Below, one piece after another: positions 1-6,700 of a stretch of 7,255 nt of DNA (within the stretch, counting starts at the first letter, position 1; each line of letters begins with the position of its first letter). Under the pieces are notes generated by a model. That model saw only the letters and a list, made by a program, of their open reading frames with translations. It had not been told where the DNA came from and did not search any database. The translations under genes were made by a program, and so were the position numbers. The DNA is from CBDULQ01 sp965368115 (GTDB lineage Bacteria > Pseudomonadota > Gammaproteobacteria > SZUA-229). The stretch covers positions 1 through 7,255 of the forward strand of contig CBDULQ010000194.1 of the NCBI GenBank assembly GCA_965368115.1, in the 5' to 3' direction.

Positions 1-60
1 AAATTGAGTTCTGATAAGCATGGATGCGCATCTGAACGACCCGGCAGCGGAACTGACGAT

Positions 61-256
61 GTAACCGATTAGCACCGCTCTAGCAGAAACTATGTTAACA
101 ATGGGAGGGTACCCGAAGGGCAAGCACTAAAGGGCGCGGCGTTTTTGGTTACTTTTTTCGCTGTAGAAAAAAGTAACTCGCCAGCGGGCGAAACCCCGCA
201 CAAAAGGTTGGCACTGACTTTAGAGCTGGAGAAACAGAACGTAAAACGATTAGCAC
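61..256. repeat. Imperfect direct repeat flanking the hairpin element
   Basis: GTAACCGATTAGCAC (61-75) and GTAAAACGATTAGCAC (241-256) share GTAA and the ten bases CGATTAGCAC, differing only in the one or two bases between. Similarity continues weakly on both sides (GCTCT follows each copy at slightly different spacing). The copies lie 180 bases apart and bracket the inverted-repeat element. They may be ends or internal modules of the element, or two decayed copies of one unit. Confidence 0.5.
148..177. repeat. Perfect 12-bp inverted repeat, core of a probable dispersed extragenic element
   Basis: GTTACTTTTTTC (148-159) and GAAAAAAGTAAC (166-177) are exact reverse complements separated by six bases (GCTGTA). 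Around it lie GGGTACCC (107-114), AAGGGCAAGCAC (116-127), GGGCGCGGCGTTTTTG (132-147) and then TCGCC/GGCGA (178-182 and 187-191), which forms a second small stem. An alternative stem is GCGGG/CCCGC (184-188 and 195-199). From memory, sequences of this layout recur between genes in many gammaproteobacterial genomes, so the full unit is probably about 100-205. That attribution is recall and not demonstrated here. It is not a typical intrinsic terminator: the stem is AT-rich and no T-run follows on either strand. Confidence 0.65.
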
Positions 257-269
257 TAGCTCTTGAGCC

Positions 270-284
270 GGCGAGTTAACTTTT
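270..284 (-). repeat. Inverted partial copy of the hairpin arm
   Basis: Read on the minus strand this is AAAAGTTAACTCGCC, which matches AAAAGTAACTCGCC at 169-182 on the plus strand with a single inserted T. The match includes the TCGCC beyond the hairpin arm, so it is a copy of the element's edge and not just an A-rich coincidence. It supports the view that 1-290 contains more than one fragment of the same repeat family. Confidence 0.5.
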
Positions 285-375
285 CACAAAGCATCTATGA
301 AATGATATCGCGACATTAATTGTCGGTAAGAAATAAAGACAGAGACTTAAGAGTTGGCACAACAAACCGGAAAAT

Positions 376-1305
376 TCAATTATCCCGAGTCAAAACCTCA
401 ATCTCCCCCTTCGCCCTTTCAACCCGATCCCAATCCCCAAGCTTCCGATAAACCAGCACCAGACTCTCCAGACTCTCAACCACCCAATACTGCAACCGCA
501 CCGACTTCGCCGTTTTATACAATTCCTCAAACTTGATCCGCGCCGCCGGCCAGTCCCCACGCAGGGTCATACTCTCGCCCCACTCCCGCAGGGTTACCAT
601 CACACCGGTTGAACTGGCCTGTTGGCGATAGGTCTCCAGCGCCTGCCCATACAGAACATCGCTACGCTTAAAGTCTTTATCGATATCCGCCTGCTGCGCC
701 TGGAAACGCCACAAGCGTGGCTGATAGGCGGACTGTGTAGCGACTGCCGACTCGAAAGCCTGTAACAGCGGTTTGGCATCGGCCTGTTTTGCAAAAGCCA
801 GACGCAGCTTATTGGTTAGCAAGGCGGCCTTCAGTTGCAGAGGCAGCGAGGCATCGTCGCCATACTGATCCAGTATTCCCGCGGCACGTTTCAGGGAAAA
901 ATACTGTATGGCGATAGACGAGTCCATGATATCGAGATAAACCCGTTTATCCACCATACCATGCCGCTTGATGAGTTCACGTGCTGCGTCGATCTGAGCT
1001 TGTGCGGCTTCCAGTTGATGCAGTGCAATGCTGGTTTTGGCGAGGTTGATGCGACTGTTCAGTTCACCGGAGACGTCGTTATAACGCTGATAACTTGCCA
1101 GGGCATCGGCGAACTGGTTGAGTGCCTGACGAAACTGCTGACGTTGATAATATTGCAGGCCACTTTGCATCTGGGCTTCTGCCGCCTGTTGCCAGTAGCT
1201 TTTTTCGATTTTCGGGGGCGGACTGGCGCAGGCACTCAGCAAGCTACTGATCAACAACAGAACGATAATAAAAGGATTACGAGACAACATCGTCATGTCA
1301 ATCAT
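376..1305 (-). CDS. TPR-repeat lipoprotein at the end of the MCE cassette
   Basis: Predicted lipoprotein of about 300 residues. The signal peptide has a basic start (MLSRN), a hydrophobic core (PFIIVLLLISSLL) and lipobox LSAC with C26 as the modified cysteine. The +2 residue is alanine, not aspartate, which by the E. coli Lol rule predicts the outer membrane. The mature part is almost all helix and reads as TPR-like pairs: about 40-74 (GLQYYQRQQFRQALNQF within it), 80-115, 205-228 (SDVLYGQALETYRQQ), 241-267 (GDWPAARIKFEELY) and 281-302 (KLGDWDRVERA). TPRs usually bind protein partners, so a link between the inner-membrane transporter and another envelope component is an inference. It does not look like the beta-rich ABC-auxiliary lipoproteins often found in such operons, nor like MlaC. 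The frame opens at ATG 1305, overlapping the MCE gene by eight bases; ATG 1296 and ATG 1290 are also possible. The 1290 start gives a more typical signal peptide, without the acidic D3. I cannot name the gene. Confidence 0.85.
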   Translation of the reverse strand: MIDMTMLSRNPFIIVLLLISSLLSACASPPPKIEKSYWQQAAEAQMQSGLQYYQRQQFRQALNQFADALASYQRYNDVSGELNSRINLAKTSIALHQLEAAQAQIDAARELIKRHGMVDKRVYLDIMDSSIAIQYFSLKRAAGILDQYGDDASLPLQLKAALLTNKLRLAFAKQADAKPLLQAFESAVATQSAYQPRLWRFQAQQADIDKDFKRSDVLYGQALETYRQQASSTGVMVTLREWGESMTLRGDWPAARIKFEELYKTAKSVRLQYWVVESLESLVLVYRKLGDWDRVERAKGEIEVLTRDN

Positions 1306-2212
1306 TGGCCGGTGCAGGATCGACCAGCAGAGGTTTGTCTTCAGGCTGGCCGATGGCTGATGAAATCGGCCAGATACGTTGCGTGGCTTCGATGGTCTGG
1401 CGCGTTTCGTCGATGACCGACTGCACGTCGTCCAGCATCTCCGGCAGTTTGTCGGTGTCGCGATTCATTTTCTGCATCATCTGTTCCAGTTGCACGGTGG
1501 CACGTTCCAGGTTGGCAATACCGGTTTCGAAGGTCTGTTCGAGTTTCTTATCGTATATCAACGAGCCCACCGGTCCCTGACCTGAATTGATTTGCTGGCT
1601 CATGGCTTCCAGATTGGCGGCCATGCCGTTGATCGATGTGATGGTCTGTTCGATATGTTCGGTATTGACGGCGGAAATAAGTTCCGACACATCGGTGATC
1701 ATCTGATTGACCGTCTGCAGAGTCGCCTGCGCCTTGGCAATCACCGTGTCGATGGATGCGGATTCGATGACCAGCAGTTCCTTGCCCTCTTCCACCACAT
1801 CCAGTTGCGGCGCACCGGCGGTGATTTCAACGATCGATTTACCGATGATGGTCGCATTAAGGCTGCTGATTTTCGCCACCGAATCGGTACGAATAAGATT
1901 GCGATAACGACGCGCTACCGACAGAGTGAGCAGGATATCGTTGTTCTCGGTAATTTCGATATTCGACACATTACCCACTTCGAAACCCGAGATCTGCACA
2001 CTGGTTTCGGTGCTCAGCCCGGCAGCGGAATGCACACGCGCATAGAGCACAAAATAGTCTTCGAAGAAATTCTGTTTACGCAACAGGGACACCAGTACTG
2101 CTATTAGCAGCACGATGGCCGCCAGTACAAAAATACCCACCAGCTTTTCCTGAAAACTGTAACTGGTGCGATGAATGTAATGAGACGTACTACGTACTGC
2201 GCGCTTTTCCAT
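1298..2212 (-). CDS. MCE-domain (MlaD-family) membrane-anchored lipid-transport protein
   Basis: Periplasmic MCE subunit anchored in the inner membrane; family members form hexameric rings that hold or pass lipids above the permease. Numbering from the possible TTG start at 2218 (two residues longer than the ATG at 2212), there is a short basic cytoplasmic tail, one transmembrane helix at about 24-47 (VGIFVLAAIVLLIAVLVSLL) and one MCE domain at about 52-137, with VQISGFEVGNVSNIEI (74-89) and IIGKSIVEI (124-132) matching the family core. A long helical region follows (about 155-283), with a break at GQGPVGSLIYD (213-223). The end is proline-rich, without a second membrane segment. The length of about 305 exceeds E. 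coli MlaD (about 180) because of this tail. The ATG at 2212 begins two bases after the ATPase stop; TTG at 2218 would overlap it as TTGA. Neither has a strong ribosome binding site, so coupling is likely. I chose the ATG; the choice does not affect the protein's features. Confidence 0.93.
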   Translation of the reverse strand: MEKRAVRSTSHYIHRTSYSFQEKLVGIFVLAAIVLLIAVLVSLLRKQNFFEDYFVLYARVHSAAGLSTETSVQISGFEVGNVSNIEITENNDILLTLSVARRYRNLIRTDSVAKISSLNATIIGKSIVEITAGAPQLDVVEEGKELLVIESASIDTVIAKAQATLQTVNQMITDVSELISAVNTEHIEQTITSINGMAANLEAMSQQINSGQGPVGSLIYDKKLEQTFETGIANLERATVQLEQMMQKMNRDTDKLPEMLDDVQSVIDETRQTIEATQRIWPISSAIGQPEDKPLLVDPAPAND

Positions 2213-2214
2213 AC

Positions 2215-2958
2215 TCAACTCAGATAAACATTTCCCAGCATTCTTTGAATGCGTTCCTCACCAATGCTACGCATATCGCTGGCGGGATCGAAACAGATGA
2301 TGTCGTCATGCCCAAAATAAATAGCCCGATTGTGCTGGGTCAATAGCTGACCTACATCATGGTTATGAATAATAGCCGCCATTTGCTGTTCACGCACATG
2401 ATTCAACATGTAGCTTAACAGGGCATTACCGGCGCTACGATTATACAGGCGGAGAAAATCATCCAGCAGGATAACTTTCGGATTCATCAACAATACACGC
2501 ACCATCAGTGCGGCGGTATAGGCATACTGGTCGACATAGGCCGGTAACAAATCGAAATGCTCCGGCTCCACATCCAGTTCGTCGAGCATGTGGCGTGCGC
2601 GTTCGAGCAAAGCATCGCGTTCGCCAAGGCGATGATAAGCGGCGGGTAATACCACGTTGTTGAGCAGGGTCTGCACCGACAGAAGGCGGCTATTGCGATC
2701 GAGAAAAGCCATGTGTGTGCGCATAGCTTGCCAGCCGGATTTATCCAGTGCATTGACCGTACGCCCCTCGAACAGCACCTCACCCTGTGCAGCATCTTCC
2801 AGTCCCGCCAGACAAGCCACCCATGCCGATACCTGCTGTGCGGATTCACCCAGCAGGGTCAGCACCTGCCCGGCCCCGACACTGAGCTGCAGCGCCTGAT
2901 GCTCGACAGACAGCGCTTCGGGCCGCAGATCCACCGCCTCTAACAATACCCCGGCCAT
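2215..2958 (-). CDS. ABC-ATPase-fold protein of an MCE transporter with degenerate nucleotide-binding motifs (probable pseudo-ATPase)
   Basis: By position and fold this is the MlaF-type ATPase subunit (247 residues), expected on the cytoplasmic face of the permease. The scaffold is recognisable: VLTLLGES (32-39), CLAGLEDAAQGEVLFEGR (49-66), NNVVLP (100-105), NPKVILLDD (159-167) and IIHNHD (196-201). The motifs themselves are altered. Walker A is GESAQQVS (37-44), with the last glycine replaced by Q42 and the lysine by V43, and there is no basic residue at all between R12 and R66. The Q-loop glutamine position is D87/R88. The signature LSGGM/Q is VDQYA (142-146). The catalytic glutamate is D167, followed by F168 instead of proline. 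The D-loop is LYNRSA (171-176). Walker B D166 and H-loop H200 remain. I re-read the DNA at 2827-2850 and it encodes GESAQQVS directly; the neighbouring frames do not restore a P-loop. The ATG overlaps the permease stop by one base (TAATG). A structural subunit or regulator is more likely than a decaying gene, since the frame is full length and embedded in an operon. Confidence 0.85.
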   Translation of the reverse strand: MAGVLLEAVDLRPEALSVEHQALQLSVGAGQVLTLLGESAQQVSAWVACLAGLEDAAQGEVLFEGRTVNALDKSGWQAMRTHMAFLDRNSRLLSVQTLLNNVVLPAAYHRLGERDALLERARHMLDELDVEPEHFDLLPAYVDQYAYTAALMVRVLLMNPKVILLDDFLRLYNRSAGNALLSYMLNHVREQQMAAIIHNHDVGQLLTQHNRAIYFGHDDIICFDPASDMRSIGEERIQRMLGNVYLS

Positions 2959-3746
2959 TACAACAACACCATGGCACTGACACCGTCGATGACAAACAGC
3001 AGGGTGAGAATATTCACGATCGCCCGCTGGGTTTGTTGCGGCACTTCGGTCGCCGACACACCGACACGTAGTCCGTGGTAACAGGCGACCGCGCCGATGG
3101 TCAGCCCAAACAGCATGTTCTTGACCACAAACACCAGTAACATCAGCGGCGTAATGCCGTCGGTGAGATGAAACAGATAGGAAAAATGCAGGGTCGAGTT
3201 GACCAGCCCGCTTAGAATGATACCGCTGACCAGGGTAATCACCGTAAAGAACACCGCCACCACCAGTTGCGAAATCGCCACCCCCATGAGTCGTGGTGCG
3301 ACCAGGTATTCGTTGATATCCACACCCATGATTTCCAGCGAGCGGATTTCTCCGTGCAGTTTCATATTGCCCAGATCGACGGTAATCGCGGAACCGGTTC
3401 GACTGATCAGGGTGATGGCGGCGATCATCGGCCCCAATTCCATGCCGATGACATAAATCAGCATGGTCACCGTATCGCCCACCGAATCAAACAGGGTGAT
3501 CATACGAAAGGTCAGAATAAAACCGGTGAGCAGGCCGAGAAAAACAATCACCGGCATGGCGTCGACGCCGGTAAAAATAATCTGTGTCACCAGTGGACGA
3601 TAACTGTTGCGTTTGAACAAACGCAGTCGAGAAAACCAGGCCAGTAATACAAAACAGACGAAGGTGGTGAGATTAACCAGGTAATCGATACGCCTCAGTA
3701 CAAATGCGCCGGTGGCGCCGGGTACTCTGGTGATAAGTTGTAGCAT
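2958..3746 (-). CDS. MlaE-family (MCE-type) ABC transporter permease
   Basis: Integral inner-membrane permease of an MCE lipid transporter; in the characterised Mla system a dimer of this subunit sits between the ATPases and the MCE ring and carries the lipid path. The 262-residue length matches the family (E. coli MlaE is about 260). An N-terminal interfacial stretch (1-20) is followed by hydrophobic segments at about 22-38, 53-80, 92-115, 150-180 and 198-222, and a last one at 243-262. The family core is clear: ELGPMIAAITLISRTGSA (103-120), then MKLHGEIRSLEIMGVD (128-143), the cytoplasmic coupling region that contacts the ATPase, with E133 and E138 kept. ACYHGLRV (221-228) matches the family's ACYxG segment. 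The start is supported by AGGGAA four bases upstream. Its TAA stop shares one base with the ATG of the next gene (TAATG). The well-kept coupling region suggests it still binds an ABC partner. Mla function is inferred from family only, so no symbol is assigned. Confidence 0.93.
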   Translation of the reverse strand: MLQLITRVPGATGAFVLRRIDYLVNLTTFVCFVLLAWFSRLRLFKRNSYRPLVTQIIFTGVDAMPVIVFLGLLTGFILTFRMITLFDSVGDTVTMLIYVIGMELGPMIAAITLISRTGSAITVDLGNMKLHGEIRSLEIMGVDINEYLVAPRLMGVAISQLVVAVFFTVITLVSGIILSGLVNSTLHFSYLFHLTDGITPLMLLVFVVKNMLFGLTIGAVACYHGLRVGVSATEVPQQTQRAIVNILTLLFVIDGVSAMVLL

Positions 3747-3750
3747 GTAG

Positions 3751-3756
3751 TTCCCT
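3751..3756 (-). promoter_or_regulatory. Ribosome binding site of the permease gene
   Basis: On the minus strand the sequence reads AGGGAA, then CTAC, then the ATG at 3746. This is the clearest Shine-Dalgarno sequence in the cassette and fixes the permease start. It lies in the 39-base gap after the dnaE stop. The three later genes lack an equally good site and probably rely on coupling to the upstream gene. I see no convincing -10/-35 pair in the short gap. Confidence 0.7.
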
Positions 3757-3785
3757 GGCCGCCGTTCCGATCCGCGTGGATGACA

Positions 3786-6700
3786 TCAGTAGATCATCTG
3801 TACCTGCTGTTCCCCGGTCAGGCCGGTCAGGCGATTGATCAGTTCATCGCTGGGCTGTACCTTCCAGCTATCCCCCAGCGACAGTTTGGCACTGGCGCCC
3901 TGCTTCTGGTAACTGATCCACACCGGGCAATCCCCTTCCCGAAACGGGTTCAGCACCTGGTTCAGTTCACTGAGAAAACCGTTGGCGGCCTGACTGGCAT
4001 CGAGCTGAATTTCCAGCCGCCGCGCAAAACGCTGTCGCGCTTCGGTAATATCATAGATGGTTTTCGCAGTGATCCGGTAACCGCCGAAATAATCGTCATA
4101 CGCCACGTTGCCTTCGACGATGATCAACTTGTCCTTGTTGAGCAGGTAACTGTATTTTTCGAACTGCTCTTCGAAGATGCGTACTTCAATGCGCGCAGTA
4201 CGATCGTCCAGCACCGCCGAAACGATCTTACCGCCGGTCTTGGTCTTGCGCACGCGCATGCCGATCATCAGCCCGGCCAGCTTGTAATCCCGGGCGTTCT
4301 TACGCGCCATGTAATTGTTGCCGCTGCCCGCCGAACCGGTATCGGCGAAATCAGCCAGATCACCCAGCGGGCAGTCGGTAAACCTGCGCAGTTCTTTTTC
4401 GTAGCGATCGATGGGATGCCCGGTCAGGTACAGGCCCAGGGTTTCCTTTTCCAGGGTGAGACGCTGTTCTTCATCCCATTCCGGCACCTCCACCGAGTCT
4501 ACCGGGGCAATGGCATCTTCCTCGACCGCGGAACCGAACAGATCGTCCTGGCCCTGTTGTGCATTGCGCTGATGCTGTTCCGCCATCTGGATGGCATTCG
4601 GCAGACTGGCCACCAGGCTGGCCCGGTTATGACCCAGCTTGTCCAGAGCGCCCGCTTTCACCAACGCTTCCATCACCCGCTTGTTGACCTTACGACCATC
4701 GATGCGGCGACAGAAATCGTACAGATCCTTATAGGGTCCGTTACTCTTGCGCTCTTCGATAATGCCTTCCAGTGCCGACTGCCCCACCCCCTTGATGGCG
4801 CCGAGACCGTACAGCACCTGAGCGTCGTCCGGCACACTGAACTTGTAAATCGACCTGTTGATGTCCGGCGGCAACACTTCGAGCCCCATGCGATGACAGT
4901 CTTCGATCAGCACCACCACCTTGTCCGTGTTATCCATATCCGCTGACAACACCGCGGCCATGAACTCGGCAGGATAATGGCATTTCAGCCAGCAGGTCTG
5001 GTAAGACAGCAACGCATAGGCTGCCGAGTGCGATTTGTTGAAACCGTAACCGGCGAATTTTTCCACCAGGTCGAAAATTTTCATCGCCAGGTCGGCATCG
5101 ATGCCGTTGTTCTTGGCGCCGTCCTCGAACACCGCCCGCTGCTGGGCCATGACCTCGGGTTTTTTCTTACCCATGGCGCGGCGCAGCATGTCCGCACCGC
5201 CCAGGGTGTAACCGGCCAGCGCCTGGGCAATCTGCATGACCTGCTCCTGGTAGAGAATGATGCCGTAGGTCGGCTCCAGGATGGGCTTCAGGGATTCGTG
5301 CTGGTACTGGGCGTCCGGGTAGGACACGGCTTCGCGACCGTGCTTACGGTTGATGAAGTTGTCCACCATGCCGGACTGCAACGGACCCGGCCGGAACAGG
5401 GCCACCAGTGCGATGATGTCTTCGAAGCAGTCCGGTTGCAGACGCTTGATGAGATCCTTCATACCGCTGGATTCAAGCTGGAACACGGCGGTGGTTTCGG
5501 CCCGTTTCAACAGTGCAAACGTTTCCGAATCTTCCAGCGGCAGCAGGTTCATGTCCAGGTCCTGCCGATCCGCATGGCGCGCCTTGATGTTGGCCACCGC
5601 CCAGTCGATGATGGTCAGGGTACGCAGGCCGAGGAAGTCGAACTTCACCAGGCCGATCTGTTCCACGTCGTCCTTGTCGAACTGGGTCACCAGCGAACCG
5701 CCACCCTGTTCACAATACAGCGGCGTGAAGTCAGTGAGCACCGAGGGCGAAATCACCACGCCCCCGGCGTGTTTACCGGCATTCCGCGCCAGGCCTTCCA
5801 GCGACAGGGCCATGTCGATGAGTTCGTGCACGTCCTCTTCTTCCGCATAGGCTTTGGCCAGATCATCCGCTTCGTTGAGCGCCTTGCTCAGGGTCATGCC
5901 GATTTCGAAGGGCACCATCTTGGCGATGCGGTCGACGAATCCGTAGGACAGCCCCATCACCCGGCCCACGTCGCGCACCACCGCTTTCGCCGCCATGGTG
6001 CCGTAGGTAATGATCTGCGACACCCGATCGCGGCCATAATGCTGGGCCACATAGTCGATGACCCGATCGCGGCCTTCCATGCAGAAATCGACGTCGAAGT
6101 CAGGCAGCGACACCCGCTCCGGGTTGAGGAAACGTTCGAACAGCAGGTCGAATTCCAGTGGGTCCAGGTCGGTGATCAGCATGGCATAGGCGACCAGGGA
6201 ACCGGCGCCGGAACCCCGCCCCGGTCCGACCGGAATGTCGTTGTCCTTGGACCATTGTATGAAGTCGGCCACGATGAGGAAGTAGCCCGGGAAGCCCATG
6301 CCGGTGATGACGTCGATTTCGATCTGCAGACGATCGTAATAGGCCTTGCGTTTGGCCTCCGCGTCCGGGTCGTCGGGACTGATCAGTACCTGCAGGCGTT
6401 TCTCCAGACCGTCACGGGCGACTTTGGCAAAATAGCTGTCGGTGGTCTCACCTTCAGGGATCGGGAAATTGGGCAGGAAGCTTTCGCCGAGGCGGATGGT
6501 GAGATTGCAGCGACGGGCGATCTCCACCGAGTTGGCCAGCGCCTCGGGGATGTCACTGAACAGCTCGCACATTTCATCTTCGCTGCGCAGATACTGCTGA
6601 TCACTGTAATGCTTGGGACGGCGTGGATCGTCCAGGGTCCGCCCGTCGTGAATGCACACCCGCACTTCGTGGGCTTCGAAATCGCCCGCATCGAGAAAAC

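Larger units (their letters stand above)
1..375. other. Gene-poor, repeat-bearing region downstream of the operon
   Basis: No convincing coding region is seen on either strand. The stretch is richer in A and T than the genes and contains a perfect inverted repeat (148-177), a palindromic GGGTACCC (107-114), small competing hairpins at 178-199, a pair of imperfect direct repeats (61-75 and 241-256) and an inverted partial copy of the hairpin arm (270-284). CGACA and TGTCG (311-315 and 321-325) form a weak five-base-pair stem. No GC-rich hairpin followed by a T-run is present on the minus strand, so I cannot place a terminator for the operon here. Confidence 0.7.

Noticed and set aside
1..72. 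Plus-strand frame open from the window edge to a TAG at 70-72, possibly the tail of a gene entering from the left
   Set aside because: Only 23 codons are visible with no recognisable motif, and its last 12 bases fall in the repeat shared with 241-256, so it is better explained as repeat sequence. It cannot be fully excluded without the flanking DNA.
148..177. Inverted repeat as the operon's intrinsic terminator
   Set aside because: The stem is AT-rich, no T-run follows it in the minus-strand direction, and it lies about 200 bases past the last stop codon. It fits an extragenic repeat better.
354..536. Proline-rich 60-codon plus-strand frame starting with TTG
   Set aside because: Most of it lies opposite the 3' end of the lipoprotein gene. 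The Pro/Ser/Gln richness is an antisense by-product, and there is no ribosome binding site.
835..2107. Plus-strand open frames opposite the lipoprotein and MCE genes (835-1416 and 1592-2107)
   Set aside because: Both are in the mirrored frame of well-supported minus-strand genes and have no recognisable domains.
2827..2850. Frameshift or misread hiding a normal Walker A motif in the ABC protein
   Set aside because: I re-read the bases: the frame gives GESAQQVS and the two alternative frames give no GxxxxGKS/T. Several separate motifs along the gene are altered, so a single local error cannot explain it.
3780..4946. 388-codon open frame on the plus strand opposite the 3' part of dnaE
   Set aside because: It is in the same mirrored frame as the 595-codon frame and has the same codon-bias explanation, with no family resemblance.
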